A stretch of 64,000 nt of DNA from Megamerina dolium (lineage: Eukaryota > Arthropoda > Insecta > Diptera > Megamerinidae). A program made the translations under genes and the position numbers. The DNA is taken from assembly GCA_963854835.1 (NCBI GenBank), contig OY978525.1, forward strand, positions 73,891,128-73,955,127. Direction: 5' to 3'. The stretch's first letter is position 1; each line of letters starts with the position of its first letter. The notes beneath the pieces are model-generated. The model saw only the letters and a program-made list of their open reading frames with translations, did no database searches and had not been told where the DNA came from. Shown here piece by piece: positions 47,301 through 59,249 of the stretch.

Positions 47301-47689
47301 TGCGGGGGTCATCAACAAAAACGGTAGTCCTTCTCCGAGGCATATTTGTTTTTTTCATTGGGGGGGTTTTTTATGTGGCGGGTCCCAAACCCAACGCACA
47401 ACCTCTAACCGAGGAGATTTTCGCCACTCACTTCAGCCGCCTCCCAGCGGGTGCCAGGAAGACGTTGCCCGGTGGTCGCCACATGGAGGGCCCCCATTAA
47501 TAATAATGAAAGCGCCATCACAGAGTAAGCAGAGCAAGCTATATGACTACCCCTCATTAACAAATAAAGGTATCATCACATAGCGCTCAGATCAAACTAC
47601 ATGACAGCCAGTGAGTTGACTTGCGATGAGTTCAACAAGGATTGCGCTAGCCCCACCTGGTTGAGGCAGTTAGACACGTTACCTTGCGA
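44338..47689 (-). mobile_element. Full-length RTE-clade LINE
   Basis: It runs on minus from about 47689 (5' end, same as the start of the fragment at 21114) to a 3' tail of AAGT repeats at 44338-44353. It has a ~330-nt 5' UTR, one long ORF and a very short 3' UTR, typical of RTE. It is inserted into SINE copy 44251 with a ~7-bp target deletion and no duplication. The intact ORF implies it is younger than the array. Confidence 0.92.
44380..47358 (-). CDS. RTE endonuclease/reverse transcriptase, intact (992 aa)
   Basis: A single protein nicks the target and reverse-transcribes the LINE RNA at the nick. Residues about 25-255 are the apurinic-like endonuclease: CTWNVRSLY, ALQEMRWTGQG, LGDFNARVG and SDHYLVAAKVR give the Asn, Glu, Asp/Asn and Asp-His active-site blocks. 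Residues about 480-760 are RT: LPAELFKTGG, CPVHKKGDP, FRPGKSTIDQIF, HLFVDYKAAFDS (first Asp) and YADDIDIIG (catalytic pair). The C-terminal ~150 residues (RLRWLGHVERM, GRRKRGRRNLRWKDQV) form the basic region typical of RTE. The start at 47358 (MKKTNMP) fits the equivalent ATG in the fragment at 3669. No break was seen, so this copy may be competent. Confidence 0.93.
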   Translation of the reverse strand: MKKTNMPRRRTTVFVDDPRKRKKDHDLRICTWNVRSLYREGASIQLVDVLEKYRADITALQEMRWTGQGCSKRASCDIYYSCHAERHELGCGFLVSKRLRHLVSQFTPVNERLATIRIKAKFFNISLICAHAPTDEKDNVTKESFFQRLEEAYDRCPRHDIKIVLGDFNARVGKEGTFGPTVGKFSLHQNTSDNGMRLIDFAAARNMVIGGTRFQHLDIHKATWLSPDHRTRNQLDHVLIDGRHASSVMDVKSIRGANIDSDHYLVAAKVRTRLRVANNKRSPTQRKLDVSKLQSPETADAFSTRLSDLLMQNTPPLDDTCARWTHISHSMTTAAEEVIGYYRPLRNEWYDQECRDATAEKDAAYRKTLRAGVTRAVKERYREKRSAERRLFRRKKRELERRECEEIEMCTDKNETRKFFEKIKRLSGGLNPGASSCRDGNGNLVTDVQSVLSLWREHFSTLLNGDATNNSASGGECPITPITDDGVDVPPPDYDEVETAILRLKNNKAAGADGLPAELFKTGGDELLTRMHQLISRIWSDESMPDDWRLSVLCPVHKKGDPTICANYRGISLLSIAYKVLSSVLCERLKPMLSNLIGPYQCGFRPGKSTIDQIFTLHQILEKTQEKQIDTHHLFVDYKAAFDSPVRDYLYATMSEFGIPAKLIRLCRMTLHNSRCAVKIGKDLSAPFNTERGFRQGDSLSCDFFNLIMEKIIRAADLRHNGTIFNKSVMLLAYADDIDIIGMNTRAVSATFSELERESRRMGLTVNEGKTKYLVSTNKESRRLGQHVTVDNYAFEVVRDFVYLGTSINSSNDVSLEIMRRITLANRCYFGLNKQLKSRALSRRTKTTLYKSLIMPVITYGAEAWTISTSDERMLGVFERKVLRRIFGPICVGGEYRIRYNHELYEVYAGIDIVKRIKIQRLRWLGHVERMEEHAPAKKVLYSEPAGGRRKRGRRNLRWKDQVLENLTALGISNWRQLAKNRDGWRSMLFSA

Positions 47690-48684
47690 TTTTTCTTTCG
47701 AATGGTATCCACCTGTCGGCAAGCAATTGGCAATTCTTCCGACAGTAACAACTTGCCATGAAAAAGCTTCTAAAAGAACTCTGTGACAAAGCTCAGAAAA
47801 AGTGATGTCTCAAGTGTTCTGCCGTTCGGAACCGGTTAAAATAAGTAGGTCCCTTCTAATACTGTCCAAATTTAAGACGCACAACAGTAATGGAAGAGAA
47901 GCTCGGCCAATGAGCCCTTTGGGGCTTTAAGTGCCACATATTTATTTATTTATTTTATTGGGCGTCGTAGCTCAGTGGTTAGTGTGTTCGCCTTCTGATC
48001 TGTAGATCGTGGTTCAATCCTCGGCTGATGCATAACAAATTTAATATCGATAAGGTTTTTCTTTCGAATGGTACCCACCTGTCGGCAAGCAATTGGCAAT
48101 TCTTCCGACAGTAACAACTTGCCATGAAAAAGCTTCTTAAAGAACTCTGTGACAAAGCTCAGAAAAAGTGATGTCACAAGTGTTCTGCCGTTCGGAACCG
48201 GTTAAAATAAGTAGGTCCCTTCTAATACTGTCCAAATTTAAGACGCACAACAGTAATGGAAGAGAAGCTCGGCCAATGAGCCCTTTGGGGCTTTAAGTGC
48301 CACATATTTATTTATTTATTTTATTGGGCGTCGTAGCTCAGTGGTTAGTGTGTTCGCCTTCTGATCTGTAGGTCGTGGTTCAATCCCCGACTGATGCATA
48401 ACAAATTTAATATCGATAAGATTTTTCTTTCGAATGGTATCCACCTGTCGGCAAGCAATTGGCAATTCTTCCGACAGTAACAACTTGCCATGAAAAAGCT
48501 TCTAAAAGAACTCTGTGACAAAGCTCAGAAAAAGTGATGTCACAAGTGTTCTGCCGTTCGGAACCGGTTAAAATAAGTAGGTCCTTTCTAATACTGTCCA
48601 AATTTAAGACGCACAACAGTAATGGAAGAGAAGCTCGGGCAATGAGCCCTTTGGGGCTTTAAGTGCCACATATTTTTTTTTTTT

Positions 48685-49945
48685 ACTCAGAAAATACGCA
48701 ATATTTGAATGGATAGAAAAATGTCAGAAATCTTTTCATACTTTAAAGCAACAATTAGCTATCCTCAAATTACATTAGATTAGATAACTAGATTTTTCTA
48801 AACTTTTTTTGTTACCAATAGATGCCAGCAGCTTGGCTGTATCGCAAGGTGAAATTGGAAAAGATAGACGAATAGCCTTTGCAAGCAGGGCGCTCAATGA
48901 TACTGAGGAAGGTTTTCCACCATTAAACAGGAATTCCTGGTTATTGTATGAGCTGTGAAGAATTAACGAGCTTATTTACTCTGTAGATCATTCAAAATCT
49001 ACACTGACCACAGCCACTACGAGGAATTGTAAACCTAAATGACTAGACATCACGTTTGTCACGTTTCCAACATAAGCTATATGAATTTGATTTTAAAATA
49101 ATTTATAAACCAGGCAAAAGAAATGATGATGCGCTCAGCAAAGTTCCACACCCGAATAACGAATTAATAATGGTGGTGATTCGTTCTATGACGAGGAGAA
49201 ATGTCAACGAAACTGAAATTCGTGAAGAACTTGAGGAATGTTCTGATGGTGAGTGAGAATAAGATATAAACTAAGAAAATAAGAATATGGAATTACTCAC
49301 TAATGAAAAGGACATAATGACGGATCTTCCACGGTTCACAATTAGGAAGACATAAGGGTACACTGAAAACTTATTTCAGGATTAGAAGGCAATATAGATG
49401 TCAAAATAGGTTATGATAAAAGTTGTAAAAAATGCCAAATTAACAAAAGTTCAAGGTTTACCAATATGTCAATGATATTGACCGACACACCTTCAAGACC
49501 ATTCGAAAAGGTATATATGAACATGGTTGCAATTCTCTCAGAAACCACATCGGGAAATAAATACATTCTTACTATCAAAGAAGATTTATCAAAATTGTTT
49601 ATTGGTGTAGCCAGCCCAGATGCAGAATCTAGCACGGTAGCAAAAGTTTTCTACAATGAGGTCATTACACTCTACAAAATACTAATAATTTTAGTCACAG
49701 ATAATGCTACAAATTTTACAATAAAAATGTTCTCAGATACATGCAAGAAGCTAGATGTCAAAAAATTATATATAGCTCAATGTCACCCACAAGCAAACGG
49801 TTCTCTAGAAAAAAGTCACAGACCCTAAACAGAATATCTCAGGATCTTCGTTAAGGAAAATGGCTCAAATTGGGACCAAAGGTTAGATCCAGCAATGCAG
49901 AAGCATGGCCTCAAACACTTGTGTTATGTAGAGGGTTTTTATTCT
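48685..49945 (+). pseudogene. Gypsy pol remnant, unit 5
   Basis: It starts inside the RNase H linker because the first ~70 bp are deleted. The integrase (49466-49828) reads VYMNMVAIL (Asp to Asn) with ASPDAESS, as in units 6-8, and ends at the same TAA. Confidence 0.8.
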
Positions 49946-50988
49946 AAACCTCATTTAAATTCAAAGCAGGCTGATTGCCTCACGCATCCCTTTCTGCTAT
50001 ACGCAGCCGATTGGCCGTTCATACTCGTATATGAACTATATGCACGAAACGAAAGGAAAAAAAACAACAAATATGCAGGCGTAGATGAGTGTTTGTACCA
50101 ACGCGAGTGAAATTGGCGAAAGACAAACAATTTGATGTGTTGGCTGCTGAACAAGCGCAAAATGACAAAATCTTCAAAAATTCAATCGCGTGATTGCTGT
50201 GTTGCCGATCTCGCGCATTTATCAATGAAAAATGAACAATTCTGCTTCTCATGTGTACATATATATATTTTACGTAGTACAATATGTGTAAAACGTAAAA
50301 TGAGAGCAACAGAAAGAAACAAATGATACGAGTTGATTTGTTTGCTGTAGTTAAATATGTGATGATCTCTATATTGCAATTTACCTGATAGCTAAACATT
50401 TAGTTAAGAATTAATTATTGTAAACAAATTAAATTTTAATAAAACAATCGTGTTCCATGATAATTTCATTAATTCTCATTACCTACTAATTTCTGTTAAA
50501 AAAAGAAACTATAGAATTAAATATTCTTACATTTTTGTATAAACATAATTTGGAATAATCCTATATAATTTCAATATCAATTGAATATTTTTCGTCGGAT
50601 TCATCCATACATAGGACTCAGATTGATTGTGTGAAGCTGCGGTTGGTTTACGTATGAAAATGAACATTCTCAACTGTTTCCAGTGTATCTAAAACCATGT
50701 TTGGTTTTGAAGAAAAGGGGGCCATTGTTTCACGCCAGATATGCTGTTAAAATGCTGTCTTTTAACAGTGGGATATCTCTATACTTCTAAAGTCCCTGCT
50801 TTTATGCATAGAATTATAGGTGTAGAGCTAACAAAGCGAACACAGCAAACACACAAACCGAAATTTTAATATATAATTAACATCAAACAATTATTATACC
50901 TACGGTGACCATATTTCCGAAGTGTAAAGAACAAACTTTTTTTTTATCAAATTCAACTTAATACAAAAAAATTACACATTTCACGGTA

Positions 50989-51827
50989 CTTCTTCTAATA
51001 CTGTCCAAATTTAAGACGCACAACAGTAATGGAAGAGAAGCTCGGCCAATGAGCCCTTTGGGGCTTTAAGTGCCACATATTTATTTATTTATTTTATTGG
51101 GCGTCGTAGCTCAGTGGTTAGTGTGTTCGCCTTCTGATCTGTAGGTCGTGGTTCAATCCCCGGCTGATGCATAACAAATTTAATATCGATAAGATTTTTC
51201 TTTCGAATGGTATCCACCTGTCGGCAAGCAATTGGCAATTCTTCCGACAGTAACAACTTGCCATGAAAAAGCTTCTAAAAGAACTCTGTGACAAAGCTCA
51301 GAAAAAGTGATGTCACAAGTGTTCTGCCGTTCGGAACCGGTTAAAATAAGTAGGTCCCTTCTAATACTGTCCAAATTTAAGACGCACAACAGTATTGGAA
51401 GAGAAGCTCGGCCAATGAGCCCTTTGGGGCTTTAAGTGCCACATATTTATTTATTTATTTTATTGGGCGTCGTAGCTCAGTGGTTAGTGTGTTCGCCTTC
51501 TGATCTGTAGGTCGTGGTTCAATCCCCGGCTGATGCATAACAAATTTAATATCGATAAGATTTTTCTTTCGAATGGTATCCACCTGTCGGCAAGCAATTG
51601 GCAATTCTTCCGACAGTAACAACTTGCCATGAAAAAGCTTCTAAAAGAACTCTGTGACAAAGCTCAGAAAAAGTGATGTCACAAGTGTTCTGCCGTTCGG
51701 AACCGGTTAAAATAAGTAGGTCCTTTCTAATACTGTCCAAATTTAAGACGCACAACAGTAATGGAAGAGAAGCTCGGGCAATGAGCCCTTTGGGGCTTTA
51801 AGTGCCACATATTTTTTTTTTTTTTTT
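50989..51827 (+). repeat. SINE tandem array in unit 6 (partial plus 2 heads)
   Basis: A headless 3' SINE piece (50989-51098) is followed by full copies with heads at 51099 and 51465. The right target duplication is intact (51828-51840). Confidence 0.88.
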
Positions 51828-51840
51828 AAATTATTACCGA

Positions 51841-53145
51841 AAATTTATTGAAAATATGGCTGGTATGGCACTGCCAATCAACAAACTACTCAGAAAATAC
51901 GCAATATTTGAATGTATAGAAAAATGTCAGAAATCTTTTCATACTTTAAAGCAACAATTAGCTATCCTCAAATTACATTAGATTAGATAACTAGATTTTT
52001 CTAAACTTTTTTTGTTACCAATAGATGCCAGCAGCTTGGCTGTATCGCAAGGTGAAATTGGAAAAGATAGACGAATAGCCTTTGCAAGCAGGGCGCTCAA
52101 TGATACTGAGGAAGGTCTTCCACCATTAAACAGGAATTCCTGGTTATTGTATGAGCTGTGAAGAATTAACGAGCTTATTTACTCTGTAGATCATTCAAAA
52201 TCTACACTGACCACAGCCACTACGAGGAATTGTAAACCTAAATGACTAGACATCACGTTTGTCACGTTTCCAACATAAGCTATATGAATTTTATTTTAAA
52301 ATAATTTATAAACCAGGCAAAAGAAATGATGATGCGCTCAGCAAAGTTCCACACCCGAATAACGAATTAATAATGGTGGTGATTCGTTCTATGACGAGGA
52401 GAAATGTCAACGAAACTGAAATTCGAGAAGAACTTGAGGAATGTTCTGATGGTGAGTGACAATAAGATATAAACTAAGAAAATAAGAATATGGAATTACT
52501 CACTAATGAAAAGGACATAATGACGGATCTTCCACGGTTCACAATTAGGAAGACATAAGGGTACACTGAAAACTTATTTCAGGATTAGAAGGCAATATAG
52601 ATGTCAAAATAGGTTATGATAAAAGTTGTAAAAAATGCCAAATTAACAAAAGTTCAAGGTTTACCAATATGTCAATGATATTGACCGACACACCTTCAAG
52701 ACCATTCGAAAAGGTATATATGAACATGGTTGCAATTCTCTCAGAAACCACATCGGGAAATAAATACATTCTTACTATCAAAGAAGATTTATCAAAATTG
52801 TTTATTGGTGTAGCCAGCCCAGATGCAGAATCTAGCACGGTAGCAAAAGTTTTCTACAATGAGGTCATTACACTCTACAAAATACTAATAATTTTAGTCA
52901 CAGATAATGCTACAAATTTTACAATAAAAATGTTCTCAGATACATGCAAGAAGCTAGATGTCAAAAAATTATATATAGCTCAATGTCACCCACAAGCAAA
53001 CGGTTCTCTAGAAAAAAGTCACAGACCCTAAACAGAATATCTCAGAATTTTCGTTAAGGAAAATGGCTCAAATTGGGACCAAAGGTTAGATCCAGCAATG
53101 CAGAAGCATGGCCTCAAACACTTGTGTTATGTAGAGGGTTTTTAT
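51841..53145 (+). pseudogene. Gypsy pol remnant, unit 6
   Basis: Same blocks as unit 5 (integrase 52669-53031, VYMNMV). Private changes are a TGG to TGT change in the FEWIEK block, F(D to Y)FK in the RNase H end, and CAGAATTTTCG for CAGGATCTTCG after the TAA. Confidence 0.8.
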
Positions 53146-54614
53146 TCTAAACCTCATTTAAATTCAAAGCAGGCTGATTGCCTCACGCATCCCTTTCTGC
53201 TATACGCAGCCGATTGGCCGTTCATACTCGTATATGAACTATATGCACGAAACGAAAGGAAAAAAAAACAACAAATATGCAGGCGTAGATGAGTGTTTGT
53301 ACCAACGCGAGTGAAATTGGCGAAAGACAAACAATTTGATGTGTTGGCTGCTGAACAAGCGCAAAATGACAAAATCTTCAAAAATTCAATCGCGTGATTG
53401 CTGTGTTGCCGATCTCGCGCATTTATCAATGAAAAATGAACAATTCTGCTTCTCATGTGTACATATATATATTTTACGTAGTACAATATGTGTAAAACGA
53501 AAAATGAGAGCAACAGAAAGAAACAAATGATACGAGTTGATTTGTTTGCTGTAGTTAAATATGTGATGATCTCTATATTGCAATTTACCTGATAGCTAAA
53601 CATTTAGTTAAGAATTAATTATTGTAAACAAATTAAATTTTAATAAAACAATCGTGTTCCATGATAATTTCATTAATTCTCATTACCTACTAATTTCTGT
53701 TAAAAAAAGAAACTATAGAATTAAATATTCTTACATTTTTGTATAAACATAATTTGGAATTATCCTATATAATTTCAATATCAATTGAATATTTTTCGTC
53801 GGATTCATCCATACATAGGACTCAGATTGATTGTGTGAAGCTGCGGTTGGTTTACGTATGAAAATGAACATTCTCAACTGTTTCCAGTGTATCTAAAACC
53901 ATGTTGGTTTTGAAGAAAAGGGGGCCATTGTTTCACGCCAGATATGCTGTTAAAGCGCTGTCTTTTAACAGTGGGATATCTCTATACTTCTAAAGTCCCT
54001 GCTTTTATGCATAGAATTATAGGTGTAGAGCTAACAAAGCGAACACAGCAAACACACAAACCGAAATTTTAATATGTAATTAACATCAAACAATTATTAT
54101 ACCTACGGTGATCATATTTCCGAAGTGTAAAGAACAAACTTTTTTTTTATCAAATTCAACTTAATACAAAAAAATTACACATTTCACGGTACACACGAGG
54201 GATATTATTTATATTTCGGGATCTGGCAACACTAATGTCAATAGCTAAAATCTGGCAACACCATAATAAAGTTTGACATTTTTCAGCAGAAGCGTGCTCA
54301 CAACGTTTTGATGTATAAGTGCTACTTGTTTCGTTTAGGGGGAGTTAAAAAAGTCAATTTGGCCAAAAATGGAAATTTCAAGAGAAGGTTTTCATTGGAT
54401 AATTTTTCACAACTTTCGACTGAACTCAGTTCTTTATATTTGAACTTTTGCATAAGCATAAAGCTTAAAGCGAAATACAGAAAAGTACCAATTACTACGA
54501 AAAGAGATAATTTACCTAAGCCATAAATGTACTGAGGAAGGCGCATTACCAGATCCTGCTAAGTGGAATGTGTTAAGAATATACCTGTTTTTAGGTTTAG
54601 TAAATTATTACCGA

Positions 54615-55349
54615 TTATTGGGTGCCGTAGCTCAGTGGTTAGTGTGTTCGCCTTCTGATCTGTAGGTCGTGGTTCAATCCCCGGCTGATGCATAACAAAT
54701 TTAATATCGATAAGATTTTTCTTTCGAATGGTATCCACCTGTCGGCAAGCAATTGGCAATTCTTCCGACAGTAACAACTTGCCATGAAAAAGCTTCTAAA
54801 AGAACTCTGTGACAAAGCTCAGAAAAAGTGATGTCACAAGTGTTCTGCCGTTCGGAACCGGTTAAAATAAGTAGGTCCCTTCTAATACTGTCCAAATTTA
54901 AGACGCACAACAGTAATGGAAGAGAAGCTCGGCCAATGAGTCCTTTGGGGCTTTAAGTGCCACATATTTATTTATTTATTTTATTGGGCGTCGTAGCTCA
55001 GTGGTTAGTGTGTTCGCCTTCTGATCTGTAGGTCGTGGTTCAATCCTCGGCTGATGCATAACAAATTTAATATCGATAAGGTTTTTCTTTCGAATGGTAC
55101 CCACCTGTCGGCAAGCAATTGGCAATTCTTCCGACAGTAACAACTTGCCATGAAAAAGCTTCTAAAAGAACTCTGTGACAAAGCTCAGAAAAAGTGATGT
55201 CACAAGTGTTCTGCCGTTCGGAACCGGTTAAAATAAGTAGGTCCTTTCTAATACTGTCCAAATTTAAGACGCACAACAGTAATGGAAGAGAAGCTCGGGC
55301 AATGAGCCCTTTGGGGCTTTAAGTGCCACATATTTTTTTTTTTTTTTTT
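54615..55349 (+). repeat. SINE tandem array in unit 7 (2 heads)
   Basis: Heads start at 54620 and 54986, both long type. It is flanked by the 13-bp duplication (54602-54614 and 55350-55362). Confidence 0.9.
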
Positions 55350-55362
55350 AAATTATTACCGA

Positions 55363-56670
55363 AAATTTATTGAAAATATGGCTGGTATGGCACTGCCAAT
55401 CAACAAACTACTCAGAAAATACGCAATATTTGAATGGATAGAAAAATGTCAGAAATCTTTTCATACTTTAAAGCAACAATTAGCTATCCTCAAATTACAT
55501 TAGATTAGATAACTAGATTTTTCTAAACTTTTTTTGTTACCAATAGATGCCAGCAGCTTGGCTGTATCGCAAGGTGAAATTGGAAAAGATAGACGAATAG
55601 CCTTTGCAAGCAGGGCGCTCAATGATACTGAGGAAGGTCTTCCACCATTAAACAGGAATTCCTGGTTATTGTATGAGCTGTGAAGAATTAACGAGCTTAT
55701 TTACTCTGTAGATCATTCAAAATCTACACTGACCACAGCCACTACGAGGAATTGTAAACCTAAATGACTAGACATCACGTTTGTCACGTTTCCAACATAA
55801 GCTATATGAATTTGATTTTAAAATAATTTATAAACCAGGCAAAAGAAATGATGATGCGCTCAGCAAAGTTCCACACCCGAATAACGAATTAATAATGGTG
55901 GTGATTCGTTCTATGACGAGGAGAAATGTCAACGAAACTGAAATTCGAGAAGAACTTGAGGAATGTTCTGATGGTGAGTGAGAATAAGATATAAACTAAG
56001 AAAATAAGAATATGGAATTACTCACTAATGAAAAGGACATAATGACGGATCTTCCACGGTTCACAATTAGGAAGACATAAGGGTACACTGAAAACTTATT
56101 TCAGGATTAGAAGGCAATATAGATGTCAAAATAGGTTATGATAAAAGTTGTAAAAAATGCCAAATTAACAAAAGTTCAAGGTTTACCAATATGTCAATGA
56201 TATTGACCGACACACCTTCAAGACCATTCGAAAAGGTATATATGAACATGGTTGCAATTCTCTCAGAAACCACATCGGGAAATAAATACATTCTTACTAT
56301 CAAAGAAGATTTATCAAAATTGTTTATTGGTGTAGCCAGCCCAGATGCAGAATCTAGCACGGTAGCAAAAGTTTTCTACAATGAGGTCATTACACTCTAC
56401 AAAATACTAATAATTTTAGTCACAGATAATGCTACAAATTTTACAATAAAAATGTTCTCAGATACATGCAAGAAGCTAGATGTCAAAAAATTATATATAG
56501 CTCAATGTCACCCACAAGCAAACGGTTCTCTAGAAAAAAGTCACAGACCCTAAACAGAATATCTCAGGATCTTCGTTAAGGAAAATGGCTCAAATTGGGA
56601 CCAAAGGTTAGATCCAGCAATGCAGAAGCATGGCCTCAAACACTTGTGTTATGTAGAGGGTTTTTATTCT
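55363..56670 (+). pseudogene. Gypsy pol remnant, unit 7
   Basis: RNase H end at 55781-55981 and integrase at 56191-56553 with VYMNMV and ASPDAESS. It matches units 5 and 8 very closely by eye. Just downstream the tail has CGCGAGTTAAAT in place of CGCGAGTGAAAT, a private change. Confidence 0.8.
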
Positions 56671-58137
56671 AAACCTCATTTAAATTCAAAGCAGGCTGAT
56701 TGCCTCACGCATCCCTTTCTGCTATACGCAGCCGATTGGCCGTTCATACTCGTATATGAACTATATGCACGAAACGAAAGGAAAAAAAAAACAACAAATA
56801 TGCAGGCGTAGATGAGTGTTTGTACCAACGCGAGTTAAATTGGCGAAAGACAAATAATTTGATGTGTTGGCTGCTGAACAAGCGCAAAATGACAAAATCT
56901 TCAAAAATTCAATCGCGTGATTGCTGTGTTGCCGATCTCGCGCATTTATCAATGAAAAATGAACAATTCTGCTTCTCATGTGTACATATATATATTTTAC
57001 GTAGTACAATATGTGTAAAACGAAAAATGAGAGCAACAGAAAGAAACAAATGATACGAGTTGATTTGTTTGCTGTAGTTAAATATGTGATGATCTCTATA
57101 TTGCAATTTACCTGATAGCTAAACATTTAGTTAAGAATTAATTATTGTAAACAAATTAAATTTTAATAAAACAATCGTGTTCCATGATAATTTCATTAAT
57201 TCTCATTACCTACTAATTTCTGTTAAAAAAAGAAACTATAGAATTAAATATTCTTACATTTTTGTATAAACATAATTTGGAATTATCCTATATAATTTCA
57301 ATATCAATTGAATATTTTTCGTCGGATTCATCCATACATAGGACTCAGATTGATTGTGTGAAGCTGCGGTTGGTTTACGTATGAAAATGAACATTCTCAA
57401 CTGTTTCCAGTGTATCTAAAACCATGTTGGTTTTGAAGAAAAGGGGGCCATTGTTTCACGCCAGATATGCTGTTAAAGCGCTGTCTTTTAACAGTGGGAT
57501 ATCTCTATACTTCTAAAGTCCCTGCTTTTATGCATAGAATTATAGGTGTAGAGCTAACAAAGCGAACACAGCAAACACACAAACCGAAATTTTAATATGT
57601 AATTAACATCAAACAATTATTATACCTACGGTGATCATATTTCCGAAGTGTAAAGAACAAACTTTTTTTTTATCAAATTCAACTTAATACAAAAAAATTA
57701 CACATTTCACGGTACACACGAGGGATATTATTTATATTTCGGGATCTGGCAACACTAATGTCAATAGCTAAAATCTGGCAACACCATAATAAAGTTTGAC
57801 ATTTTTCAGCAGAAGCGTGCTCACAACGTTTTGATGTATAAGTGCTACTTGTTTCGTTTAGGGGGAGTTAAAAAAGTCAATTTGGCCAAAAATGGAAATT
57901 TCAAGAGAAGGTTTTCATTGGATAATTTTTCACAACTTTCGACTGAACTCAGTTCTTTATATTTGAACTTTTGCATAAGCATAAAGCTTAAAGCGAAATA
58001 CAGAAAAGTACCAATTACTACGAAAAGAGATAATTTACCTAAGCCATAAATGTACTGAGGAAGGCGCATTACCAGATCCTGCTAAGTGGAATGTGTTAAG
58101 AATATACCTGTTTTTAGGTTTAGTAAATTATTACCGA

Positions 58138-59236
58138 TTATTGGGTGCCGTAGCTCAGTGGTTAGTGTGTTCGCCTTCTGATCTGTAGGTCGTGGTTCAA
58201 TCCCCGGCTGATGCATAACAAATTTAATATCGATAAGATTTTTCTTTCGAATGGTATCCACTTGTCGGCAAGCAATTGGCAATTCTTCCGACAGTAACAA
58301 CTTGCCATGAAAAAGCTTCTAAAAGAACTCTGTGACAAAGCTCAGAAAAAGTGATGTCACAAGTGTTCTGCCGTTCGGAACCGGTTAAAATAAGTAGGTC
58401 CCTTCTAATACTGTCCAAATTTAAGACGCACAACAGTAATGGAAGAGAAGCTCGGCCAATGAGTCCTTTGGGGCTTTAAGTGCCACATATTTATTTATTT
58501 ATTTTATTGGGCGTCGTAGCTCAGTGGTTAGTGTGTTCGCCTTCTGATCTGTAGGTCGTGGTTCAATCCTCGGCTGATGCATAACAAATTTAATATCGAT
58601 AAGGTTTTTCTTTCGAATGGTACCCACCTGTCGGCAAGCAATTGGCAATTCTTCCGACAGTAACAACTTGCCATGAAAAAGCTTCTTAAAGAACTCTGTG
58701 ACAAAGCTCAGAAAAAGTGATGTCACAAGTGTTCTGCCGTTCGGAACCGGTTAAAATAAGTAGGTCCCTTCTAATACTGTCCAAATTTAAGACGCACAAC
58801 AGTAATGGAAGAGAAGCTCGGCCAATGAGCCCTTTGGGGCTTTAAGTGCCACATATTTATTTATTTATTTTATTGGGCGTCGTAGCTCAGTGGTTAGTGT
58901 GTTCGCCTTCTGATCTGTAGGTCGTGGTTCAATCCCCGACTGATGCATAACAAATTTAATATCGATAAGATTTTTCTTTCGAATGGTATCCACCTGTCGG
59001 CAAGCAATTGGCAATTCTTCCGACAGTAACAACTTGCCATGAAAAAGCTTCTAAAAGAACTCTGTGACAAAGCTCAGAAAAAGTGATGTCACAAGTGTTC
59101 TGCCGTTCGGAACCGGTTAAAATAAGTAGGTCCTTTCTAATACTGTCCAAATTTAAGACGCACAACAGTAATGGAAGAGAAGCTCGGGCAATGAGCCCTT
59201 TGGGGCTTTAAGTGCCACATATTTTTTTTTTTTTTT
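58138..59236 (+). repeat. SINE tandem array in unit 8 (3 heads)
   Basis: Heads start at 58143, 58509 and 58875. The last has the CCCCGACTGATG variant, shared with the copy at 48326 in unit 5, which links the array ends of units 5 and 8. Right duplication at 59237-59249. Confidence 0.9.
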
Positions 59237-59249
59237 AAATTATTACCGA

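Larger units (their letters stand above)
44246..48684 (+). repeat. SINE tandem array in unit 5 (3 heads, split by an RTE)
   Basis: Heads start at 44251, 47960 and 48326. The first copy is cut at 44337 and resumes at 47689-47690 with about 7 bp missing. Without the RTE it is a normal three-copy array. Confidence 0.9.
43321..50486 (+). repeat. Macrosatellite unit 5 (7.2 kb including an RTE insertion)
   Basis: Same plan as unit 4, enlarged by the 3.35-kb RTE at 44338-47689. About 70 bp after the SINE array, including the right target duplication, are deleted (T run joined to ACTCAGAAAATACG at about 48684). Confidence 0.9.
50487..53690 (+). repeat. Macrosatellite unit 6 (3.2 kb, internal deletion)
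   Basis: The leader stops at about 50988 (CACGGTAC) and joins directly to the middle of a SINE body (TTCTAATACTGTCC). The ~0.3-kb block with the RT end and the left target duplication is therefore lost, together with the first SINE head. Confidence 0.9.
53691..57213 (+). repeat. Macrosatellite unit 7 (3.5 kb)
   Basis: Complete plan with two SINE copies. The leader shares the one-base loss ACCATGTTGG with units 8 and 9. Confidence 0.9.

Noticed and set aside
31338..59165. Family of conserved 69-75 residue minus-strand proteins (MCVLNLDSIRRDL... and MTSLFLSFVTEF...)
   Set aside because: They are antisense readings of the SINE body, overlap each other in different frames, and are conserved only because the DNA repeat is.
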